A DNA stretch of 45,372 nucleotides from assembly GCA_021463345.1 (NCBI GenBank), contig JAJTYM010000031.1, positions 1-45,372 of the forward strand, read 5' to 3'. Below are positions 1-5,898 of the stretch, in pieces (the stretch's first letter is position 1; each line of letters starts with the position of its first letter). The notes beneath the pieces were generated by a model. It saw nothing but the letters and a program-made list of their open reading frames with translations, did no database searches and was not told the DNA's origin. This DNA comes from Pseudobdellovibrionaceae bacterium (GTDB lineage Bacteria > Bdellovibrionota > Bdellovibrionia > Bdellovibrionales > JAMPXM01). The translations under genes and the position numbers were made by a program.

Positions 1-2
1 TC

Positions 3-107
3 TATCGGGTTCGCATTCAGGATTATCGTGTGATCTACCTGATCGAAAACCAAATAATCAAAGTCACGATTATCAAGATCGGTCATCGTAAAGAGATCTA
101 CGGGTAA
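3..107 (+). CDS. RelE/ParE-family toxin, C-terminal part only (runs off the left edge)
   Basis: The last 34 codons of a gene entering from the left, ending at TAA. The visible peptide reads YRVRIQDYRVIYLIENQ and ends GHRKEIYG. This is the C-terminal beta-sheet signature of RelE/ParE ribonuclease or gyrase toxins: an arginine-rich strand, a YRVIY strand and a basic GHRxxIY tail. Family knowledge: such toxins are encoded directly after or before a small antitoxin; here the partner would lie outside the window. The remnant transposase just downstream suggests a mobile or accessory context. The full length and the antitoxin cannot be judged. Confidence 0.75.
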   Translation, partial: YRVRIQDYRVIYLIENQIIKVTIIKIGHRKEIYG

Positions 108-195
108 TCGTAGTGGTCTTCAAGGGTCCAAAAGGAAGGGTGCCTGCGAGGGAAAGCCGCTTTTCCTTTGCTTTTGCAAGCGGCGCGCGAAGACG

Positions 196-481
196 GTGAG
201 GAGGAAAGTCTTTTTGATTCTTGACGGTCACCCGGTTCATAAATCGAAAAAAGTGAAAGCCTGGATAGAGGAAAATGGGAACAGGATCGCGCCGCTCGCC
301 CTGGCGGCCTATAGTCCGGAACTGAAGCCAGAGTCAGTCGGCACGAGCTTCTCAGCCAAGTGTGAAGGCGAATGCCGCACGAAAGAAGGGAGCAGCGAAT
401 AAGTCCGAGCTCAAGAGAAATTTGATCGAGGCCGCCAGAGGCGGTCTGGATCTTATTCGGAGACGCTTCGATCAGAGGTGA
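196..481 (+). pseudogene. IS630-family transposase remnant, 5'-truncated and frameshifted
   Basis: The first reading frame, from a GTG at 196, gives VFLILDGHPVHKSKKVKAW followed by AAYSPELKPE. This is the central DDE-domain signature of IS630-family transposases (LxxDNxPxHxxKxVxxW and PxYSPxLNPxE). After about 340 the frame is lost, but the C-terminal part continues in another frame as VKANAARKKGAANKSELKR and ends at TGA 479-481, so an indel lies around 335-360. The N-terminal half of the transposase, including the HTH and first catalytic Asp region, is absent. The element cannot be functional. Terminal inverted repeats were not identified. Confidence 0.75.
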
Positions 482-645
482 AGCCGTGGCATTGAGCCTT
501 CCATCGAAGGCTGTTCGGCGAGTTTCTTCTTGTGCGATTCGATCTCGTCTTCAAGATCGGGAAGACGTCTGGCGTCGCGTGGATCGCGCACGCCACGGGC
601 TTCGATCTCCGGCGCTCGATTGTTCCCGCCGGCGCCGTCGGGCAT
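472..645 (-). CDS. possible 57-residue ORF (hypothetical)
   Basis: A short open frame begins at ATG 645, nine bases after the stop of the secreted-protein gene at 654. It could be translated by reinitiation because no Shine-Dalgarno sequence precedes it. The peptide has an acidic/basic coiled segment (DLEDEIESHKKKLAEQ) and no recognisable family. It overlaps the end of the IS630 remnant on the other strand. It may equally be a gene fragment or chance; confidence is low. Confidence 0.2.
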   Translation of the reverse strand: MPDGAGGNNRAPEIEARGVRDPRDARRLPDLEDEIESHKKKLAEQPSMEGSMPRLHL

Positions 646-653
646 GGGTCATG

Positions 654-1178
654 TCAATTCTTCAGTCTGAACGGATCCGCTCCGGCGCCCGCATTCCGGA
701 GAGGCTGAGCTAAGAAGCAGGGGGCATAAATAACCATCGGTTTGCCAGCAGTAAACTGTTTGAAGTTATAGCTCCCCGTGGAGGCTTGAACTTGATTTAG
801 CTGGCTTGGATCCAACGTCATGCCGGAGTCTCTGGAGGCGCCTGCGTCTGTCCAAAAAATGCTGTTTTCACCCCTCGTGGCCATTCGGAGGAGGGAAGCG
901 TCGGGACGCACCTCAGGAGGTTTGCAGAAGTTTTCGTCTGATTCCGTAATGCGATTATAAACATAAAGTTCATTATCTGTTGGATTGAGAAAAAATGAGG
1001 CTAAAGCGTTTCCTGCTCGATGCGTACAGCTGCTTATTGATGTGTTGCCCCATGTGCAGGAGCCAACATAAACTACGGCATGAAGCTCATTTTTTAATAA
1101 AGGTTGAGCTTTGACGCTGTCGAAAGCAAATAATGCTAAGAGAAAAGAACTTATTAGCAAACCCATCTTTGATTTCAT
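654..1178 (-). CDS. small secreted protein of unknown function
   Basis: A 174-residue protein starting MKSKMGLLISSFLLALF and cleaved probably after VKA (about residue 24), a standard Sec signal peptide. The start at 1178 is chosen because AAGGAG lies five bases upstream of the ATG, although the frame stays open further 5'. The mature part has four cysteines (in the GSCTWG, SSCTH, NFCKPP and YAPCFL contexts), compatible with disulfides in an exported protein. I recognise no family. It sits directly downstream of a C-terminal gene fragment (1196-1360) of similar style, so it was probably the second gene of an operon whose first gene was cut by the IS3-family element. Confidence 0.65.
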   Translation of the reverse strand: MKSKMGLLISSFLLALFAFDSVKAQPLLKNELHAVVYVGSCTWGNTSISSCTHRAGNALASFFLNPTDNELYVYNRITESDENFCKPPEVRPDASLLRMATRGENSIFWTDAGASRDSGMTLDPSQLNQVQASTGSYNFKQFTAGKPMVIYAPCFLAQPLRNAGAGADPFRLKN

Positions 1179-1195
1179 AATCGCTCCTTGCATGG

Positions 1196-1360
1196 TTATT
1201 CGCGCAGGGTGACCAGTGAACATGTCGCTTGCGCATTTCCCATTCCAATGGCAGGTGCTTGAAATGAAATGCCATAATCAGTATTCATAATCTTGCCTGA
1301 TGTCACTGCCGTTTTGCAGGGAGTGAAGTTTTGGCGGGGCGCTGGCGTTTGGCTGGAGCC
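1196..1360 (-). pseudogene. C-terminal fragment of an unknown gene left behind by an IS3-family element
   Basis: An open frame without its own clear start enters from the IS3-family tail and ends at TAA 1196-1198, 17 bases before the start of the secreted-protein gene. It reads FTPCKTAVTSGKIMNTDYG and then APAIGMGNAQATC, which looks like ordinary coding sequence with cysteines like those of the next protein. The most economical reading is the 3' end of the upstream operon partner, whose 5' part was lost when the element inserted. This is inference; no family is recognised. Confidence 0.35.
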
Positions 1361-1362
1361 GG

Positions 1363-1503
1363 TCAGTTTAGAGCTTCGTGACCGCGGTCTGGCGGTTGAT
1401 TTCTCTGGTGCCCGACTCTTCCCAGTCTTTGAAATTCTTCCGGCGACAGGCCTTCGAGCGATGAGTGCGGCCGCTTCCTGCTGTAAACTTCCTCGTCGAA
1501 GCG
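1363..1503 (-). mobile_element. IS3-family transposase (OrfB) C-terminal remnant
   Basis: On the minus strand the frame reads RFDEEVYSRKRPHSSLEGL and then SPEEFQRLGR before a TGA at 1363-1365. YxRKRPHSSLxGLSPEEF is the hallmark C-terminus of IS3-family (rve-domain) transposases. An overlapping frame ends INRQTAVTKL at a TAA nearby. The catalytic DDE core is absent, so only about 46 codons remain. A related stretch, with the same motif around AGAGCTTCGTGA, is present at 45304-45372 in the same orientation. Confidence 0.7.
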
Positions 1504-1666
1504 CGACGATCGATCTTGGCATATACAAACTTAGTTTTCTTTCGGCGTCTTCATGAAGGGGAGGCTTTCGTAAACCCAATCAGCCGGCGGGAGCGCGCCT
1601 CGAGCGAAATTACCATTCGCTTGTTCGCCAGTTGGATATGGTTGAAGTTTCCTCGGGGGAATTCGG

Positions 1667-1694
1667 TTGACACTTTCCTCATGCTCGCTATTCT
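1667..1694 (+). promoter_or_regulatory. sigma70-type promoter for the barrel lipoprotein gene
   Basis: A perfect -35 hexamer TTGACA (1667-1672), a 16-base spacer and a -10 hexamer TATTCT (1689-1694). The -10 ends eight bases before the GTG at 1703, so transcription should begin at or within two bases of that codon. This implies a leaderless mRNA unless translation starts further downstream. Seen in sequence; activity is inferred. Confidence 0.55.
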
Positions 1695-1702
1695 CATGGG
1701 AG

Positions 1703-2308
1703 GTGGGAAAGCTCTCGTCTTTATTCTGCACGGTGGCGGTGGCCGCAGCGCCGGGTTGCGCGGTCGGGCCGCTCGTGAATCATGAAACGGCGAAAACAGT
1801 CGGGCGTTCCCATCACGAACTCGTCGGAGGTTATGGGGCCGCCGGCTATGTCGTGAAATGGAATTACGGTCTGACGGAAAACCTTGATTTAGGTCTGCAC
1901 TGGGAAAGTTTAAGCATCGGCGTTCGCGCCAAGTACGCCTTCGTTAATAATGAAAAAGGCTGGTCCCTGGCGGCGGGATTAGGCACGGGTGTCTCCGCCG
2001 GTGGCAGCCATTATTACGGCGACCTCATCGGGAGCCATATGGTGGGCTCGTGGGAGCCGTACGGTGCGTTGAGGCTCGTGCATGTTAAAAACGCTCCTTT
2101 GAAATTTAAGGACAAAGACACGGGTGAGGTTAAGTTTTCCGTGTCGAGCATCGAATACGACTACGGCCAGTTCATTTTGGGCGTTCGTTACTGGTTCTCG
2201 CCCCACTGGTTGTTTTCCCTTGAGGCGAGTTCGCTTTTCGCCATTTCGTCGGGTTTGAAGGTCGGCAACGGCGCTCTGCTCGGCGGCTCGTTTGGGTACC
2301 GTTTTTAG
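1703..2308 (+). CDS. putative outer-membrane beta-barrel lipoprotein
   Basis: A 201-residue protein. From GTG 1703 the N-terminus is MGKLSSLFCTVAVAAAPGC, a compact lipoprotein-type signal with a Cys at residue 19. The frame is open to a TTG at 1667, but that codon is part of a consensus -35 box, so GTG 1703 is preferred. The rest alternates short amphipathic strands rich in Gly, Tyr, Trp and Phe (GAAGYVVKWNYGL, LDLGLHWESL, YDYGQFILGVRYWF) and ends in the aromatic FGYRF, typical of the terminal strand of barrels inserted by the Bam complex. Family knowledge supports outer-membrane localisation; ligand and role are unknown. Confidence 0.65.
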   Translation: MGKLSSLFCTVAVAAAPGCAVGPLVNHETAKTVGRSHHELVGGYGAAGYVVKWNYGLTENLDLGLHWESLSIGVRAKYAFVNNEKGWSLAAGLGTGVSAGGSHYYGDLIGSHMVGSWEPYGALRLVHVKNAPLKFKDKDTGEVKFSVSSIEYDYGQFILGVRYWFSPHWLFSLEASSLFAISSGLKVGNGALLGGSFGYRF

Positions 2309-2379
2309 GCTCGATCGAAAGAAGAAACCCTGGAATTGGCGCCGTGGACTTTTGGGCCCCAGCGCGTTACAGGTGGAAC

Positions 2380-2832
2380 ATGTCGGATATCATCAAGCCT
2401 CCGCGCCCCAGTTTCGAGCGGATTTACATGGAACTCGCGCACGCGCTCGCGGCGCGATCGACCTGCAAGCGTTTGAACGTCGGCACGGTGATCACGAGCA
2501 CGGACTACCGGAAGGTGCTCGCCGTGGGTTACAACGGCAACGCGACCGGGCTGCCCAACGCCTGTGACCGCGATGAGGCGGGGAACTGCGGGTGCCTCCA
2601 CTCCGAGGAAAACGCCGTGATCAACTGCGACTCACCGCGCGCCATGGAAAAGCACGTGTTCGTGACGCACCTCCCGTGCGTTTCCTGCGCCAAGCGCCTG
2701 ATCAATCTGGGCGGCGTCAAGAAGGTGTTCTACCAATCCAATTACCGATCTTCCGATTCGCTCGACGTTCTGGCGAGCGTTGGCATCGAAATCGTTCAAT
2801 ATCGACCCGCGGCCTCGGAGGAGAGGGCCTGA
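2380..2832 (+). CDS. deoxycytidylate (dCMP) deaminase
   Basis: A 150-residue zinc enzyme of the cytidine/deoxycytidylate deaminase superfamily that converts dCMP to dUMP for thymidylate synthesis. The zinc and catalytic residues are visible: H74 and E76 in LHSEENAV and C100/C103 in LPCVSCAKRL. The dCMP-deaminase type N-terminal helix (FERIYMELAHALAARSTC) and GTVITS strand are also present. Length is usual for the ComEB-like bacterial family. The start at 2380 is set by AGGTGG four bases upstream of the ATG; the longer frame has no such site. It follows the lipoprotein gene by 71 bases and may share its transcript. Confidence 0.9.
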   Translation: MSDIIKPPRPSFERIYMELAHALAARSTCKRLNVGTVITSTDYRKVLAVGYNGNATGLPNACDRDEAGNCGCLHSEENAVINCDSPRAMEKHVFVTHLPCVSCAKRLINLGGVKKVFYQSNYRSSDSLDVLASVGIEIVQYRPAASEERA

Positions 2833-2881
2833 TGGCGCGTCTGAAAGGGCCGAGCCAGGCATGGCTTCGCTTCGACGGGCC

Positions 2882-3598
2882 TCAGTGAGGGCGCCGCTTC
2901 GCGGTTCCGGCTCGATCGTTCCTCAACCCATCCGCTGACCAATCCACCAGATCTTCGATCGAGGCGCCCGTTTGCCGGGGGTAATTGCCGCCTCTTCCAT
3001 GGAGCGACTGGGTCACCATCGCGAGAAAGGCGCGCGTTTCGGGTGTCAGATAGGAGCCATCTTTTTCGGGGCCGGCCATCCAATTGGCCTCGTAATGCCG
3101 CAAGCCGCGCGTTTCGCACGCGCGCAGGGGGAGGGCGTGCACCCTTTCCGCCGCGTTTTCGGTCAAGAACAAGCGAACGCCCTTCTGTGCCGATTTTTCC
3201 AGGTTCGCCGCTTCGATCGGGGCTTCGCCGTCGAGCTGGAGCGACCAGATATTCTCTCGTAACATAAGATCTGGAGACAAAAACGGATCCGTGTCGCAGG
3301 CGATCGCGCCGCGCAGGGGCCAGAATTTGAAAACGCCCTCGTTTGTTCGCATCTGCGCTTGAAACGAGTGCGCGGCGAAGCGCAGCAGCGAATCGACCTC
3401 GCTCCCGGAAACGTAAGCCGTGTCGGAGACGTGCGCGACTTTGCACTCCGGGGCGGCCTCCGCGGCTTTGCGCAGAACTTGTGCGAAACGGGCTTGCGCC
3501 AGGCGCAGGTCGGAGCGATGGAACAACGGGTCGCCGTCCACGGCTCCGCGGATTTTCTCGAGGGTGCCCCAGAAGTTCACGTAGAGGATGAAACGCAT
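2882..3598 (-). CDS. conserved-type unknown with a possible nucleotide-cyclase-like fold
   Basis: A 238-residue cytoplasmic protein without signal peptide or membrane segment. The order of motifs, an N-terminal hydrophobic strand (MRFILYVNFWGTLE), a central strand-turn-strand (VAHVSDTAYVSGSEVDSLL) and then FWPLRGAIACD, resembles the ferredoxin-like core of class III cyclase relatives. Uncharacterised members of that fold often carry an SDS/SDT turn and an LRGAI strand. The metal-binding aspartates of true cyclases are not evident. The fold assignment is pattern-based inference; the protein is otherwise unrecognised. It is convergent with dCMP deaminase (49-base gap). Confidence 0.5.
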   Translation of the reverse strand: MRFILYVNFWGTLEKIRGAVDGDPLFHRSDLRLAQARFAQVLRKAAEAAPECKVAHVSDTAYVSGSEVDSLLRFAAHSFQAQMRTNEGVFKFWPLRGAIACDTDPFLSPDLMLRENIWSLQLDGEAPIEAANLEKSAQKGVRLFLTENAAERVHALPLRACETRGLRHYEANWMAGPEKDGSYLTPETRAFLAMVTQSLHGRGGNYPRQTGASIEDLVDWSADGLRNDRAGTAKRRPH

Positions 3599-3632
3599 CG
3601 CCCTTCGGGCTTAGCGCAAGCGCGCGCCGGCA

Positions 3633-4484
3633 TCAATCCCAATCATTGTCGAGCTGTTCGGCGAGGATCCGCTGCTCGTCAGCTGACGTGTGCGCGAGCG
3701 CGCCCTGAGCGCAGTAGACGGCGCGCGCTTTGGCGAATTTCCTGAGATCCCTGGAGCGGCCTGGGTGGAGGACCGCGGGGCCGAAGTAGGTCTGGATTTG
3801 GCTGGTCCCGTCATCGTAGCGCAGCGACCCCGTGCTCCCTGGGAAATTGCCGTCGATCACGTCGGAAGTGGAACCGGCCGGATCGATCCGGGTCCGCAGG
3901 AAAAGGGTAGAGTGGGAGGCGACCCCTGGTAGCTGCCACATCACCCATTGGATCCCATGCGCGGAGTTCACCTTATCGGCGAGCGTTGCCATGCGCTTCC
4001 GGAGTTCGTGCGGCGGCAAACGCACTGGAGCGAGTATCCCGTTGAGCCAGGCGAATTTGAGCAGACCATCGACGATTTGCCATTGCTCGAGCTTGGCCTG
4101 AATTTGTTTCTCGTGATCGAGTGAAAAATCAAAAAAATTGTCATAGCCGGGGATCTCGACGACCTCTTTGCCGCGCGCGATCTGGTGGACGAGGAACTTC
4201 GCCTTTTCAGGAGTCGGTTTCGGGAGGTCGGGCCGGTAGACGGTCAGGTACCAAGCGGCCCGTTGGTAGAGCGAGTGCCACCAGCAGACGCCCCTGCTGA
4301 AAAGGCCGCCGCGGTTGCTGAACGCCATGTGGTTCCGCGGGTCCTCGGCGAGAACGCGGAAGTTCTCGGGGTTGGTCGCCAGCGCGCAGAACTGGGCCCG
4401 ACTCCGCGGCGCGCGGCCAGCCTCGACGGCGTGGGCGGCGGCGGTGAGCGATAGGGCGGCCAGAACAAGAGCGATGCGTTTCAT
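3633..4484 (-). CDS. secreted protein with a possible cysteine-peptidase-like triad
   Basis: A 283-residue exported protein. The start at 4484 is set by GGAGGG five bases upstream, followed by signal peptide MKRIALVLAALSLTAAAHA. The mature part has Cys67 in GVCWWHSL, His191 in GVASHSTLFL and Asp208/Asp211 in VIDGNFPG. That order (Cys in an aromatic helix start, then His and Asp/Asn on following strands) is what papain-like and transglutaminase-like folds show. No named family is recognised, so catalytic function is hypothesis. Also present are a His-rich FSLDHEK segment and a C-terminal DNDWD. It is encoded upstream of the 2882-3598 gene with a 34-base gap, probably co-transcribed. Confidence 0.6.
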   Translation of the reverse strand: MKRIALVLAALSLTAAAHAVEAGRAPRSRAQFCALATNPENFRVLAEDPRNHMAFSNRGGLFSRGVCWWHSLYQRAAWYLTVYRPDLPKPTPEKAKFLVHQIARGKEVVEIPGYDNFFDFSLDHEKQIQAKLEQWQIVDGLLKFAWLNGILAPVRLPPHELRKRMATLADKVNSAHGIQWVMWQLPGVASHSTLFLRTRIDPAGSTSDVIDGNFPGSTGSLRYDDGTSQIQTYFGPAVLHPGRSRDLRKFAKARAVYCAQGALAHTSADEQRILAEQLDNDWD

Positions 4485-4625
4485 TGGACCCTCCTGCCAT
4501 ACGATAAGTGTATGACGGGATGGGGGCGGCAAGGAGCGGGACGCGCGAGAGTTCGTCCTTGGTCCGGTCGCCCTTGGTCCGGTGCGTGCGCGCCGGACCG
4601 GGGCCGAGCCCCGGCTGGCCGAGCG

Positions 4626-5771
4626 TCAGGCGGCCGCGGTGAGTTTATGGCCGCATTCGGGGCAGAATTTGTGCTCCTTCTGGATCGGGGCCTCGCACTC
4701 CGGGCAAGCCGGCCCCGTGTGGACGGTCTTCTTGACGGGGCGCCATTCGTCCTTCAGGTCGATGAAGCCGTTTTCGTTCCACCTGCCGATTTCTCGGAGC
4801 ACCCGCCAAACTTTGAAGACACGTTGGAACTCCTTGAGCTCGAATTGCAGCGAGATGCCCGCGTCGCTCGATTGCCGTTTGCAAAGCAGCCCCTTCATCT
4901 CAAGGAGAGAGAAATGGTCCCCTTTGAGCTGCAACCCGAACTCGTCGCTGAGGCGCTCGACCACCTTCGCGTAATCGAGACGGACGATCCCGGCGCGATC
5001 CGGTTCGTGCCCGTGAGCCGACTGCAGGAATCCCCAGGCGATGGTCATCGCCGTATCGTCGGTTTTCAGCAACTCCTGCTTGCCGCCTTTGAAATGGTAA
5101 TACTGGTAATACTCGAAAAATTCCTCGACCCACCCGATGTCGGAGAAGCGCACGAAGCCTATCTCCTCGGGGGCGTCGGGTTCATCCTCGTTCCTCACCA
5201 TTTCGAATTCGGCGGCCCCGAGCTTCACGAAAATGCTCACGGCCTGCTCGAGCCGTTTCGGGCTCTCGAGGAAGACCCTTTGCGCGTAGATCTTCATCAG
5301 GCGGAAGTCGATCGCGAGCGCGTCGCCTTTTCTCTCGCCTTTGTGCTTTGCCGCGTGGAAGACGGCCGCGAAGATCTTCGCCGTTTGATCCGGCGGGCAA
5401 GGGCTCGAGTCGCGCTCCAGGCGCGCGCCCCTCAGGTCGGCGGTCATTTGCTTCAGTTTGTCGAGCATGCCTTTCATCACGGCTTTGCTCAGCTGAGTGC
5501 CGCCGTCGAAGAGCGCTTTGAGCGCGTCCAGCGGCACTTCGATCGCTTTGACTTCCGAGTTGGCGACGGCGCTCGCCGGGTGGGTCGGCTGACCGGTGAG
5601 GGCGTATTCGCCGAGGATCGCGTGCGGAGCGGCCTGGTGAAAGTCGATCTTTTGTTTGCCCCGGCTGAAGTAGAGGTGAACGGAGCCGCTCTGGACGAGC
5701 AGGATGGAGGAGACTTTCTCGCCTTCCTTGAAAAGGGATTCGCCTTTTTTAAAAATCTTGATCCCGTTCAT
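4626..5771 (-). CDS. cyclic-nucleotide-binding protein with C-terminal zinc ribbon
   Basis: A 381-residue protein. Residues 1-110 form a CRP/EF-hand-like cyclic-nucleotide-binding beta-roll (LFKEGEKVSSILLVQSGSV, then AILGEYALTG in the phosphate-binding-cassette position). Residues 140-345 are a helical middle of unknown type. Residues 356-373 carry two CPEC knuckles (CPECEAPIQ and FCPECGH), a classical zinc ribbon. There is no Crp-type helix-turn-helix, so it is not a standard CRP regulator; DNA, RNA or protein binding through the ribbon is possible. The cassette lacks the full RxA motif of high-affinity cAMP receptors, so ligand binding is uncertain. GAGG precedes the ATG at 5771. The histidine kinase gene lies 127 bases upstream on the same strand. 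Confidence 0.75.
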   Translation of the reverse strand: MNGIKIFKKGESLFKEGEKVSSILLVQSGSVHLYFSRGKQKIDFHQAAPHAILGEYALTGQPTHPASAVANSEVKAIEVPLDALKALFDGGTQLSKAVMKGMLDKLKQMTADLRGARLERDSSPCPPDQTAKIFAAVFHAAKHKGERKGDALAIDFRLMKIYAQRVFLESPKRLEQAVSIFVKLGAAEFEMVRNEDEPDAPEEIGFVRFSDIGWVEEFFEYYQYYHFKGGKQELLKTDDTAMTIAWGFLQSAHGHEPDRAGIVRLDYAKVVERLSDEFGLQLKGDHFSLLEMKGLLCKRQSSDAGISLQFELKEFQRVFKVWRVLREIGRWNENGFIDLKDEWRPVKKTVHTGPACPECEAPIQKEHKFCPECGHKLTAAA

Positions 5772-5898
5772 GAAACGACCTCGTCGATCCGTTTCGGCCA
5801 GGGAGGCGCGCGACTCAAGTCAAGATCGCGCGCCTCGGCGGAGGGGAGGCGTCATCGGCGTTCCGCTTCGGTCCTGGCGATGCGCGACGGCGGGCCGT

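Noticed and set aside
1504-1666. Possible extension of the IS3-family remnant upstream (minus strand)
   Set aside because: Short coding-like words appear in changing frames, but none matches a transposase well enough to extend the remnant.
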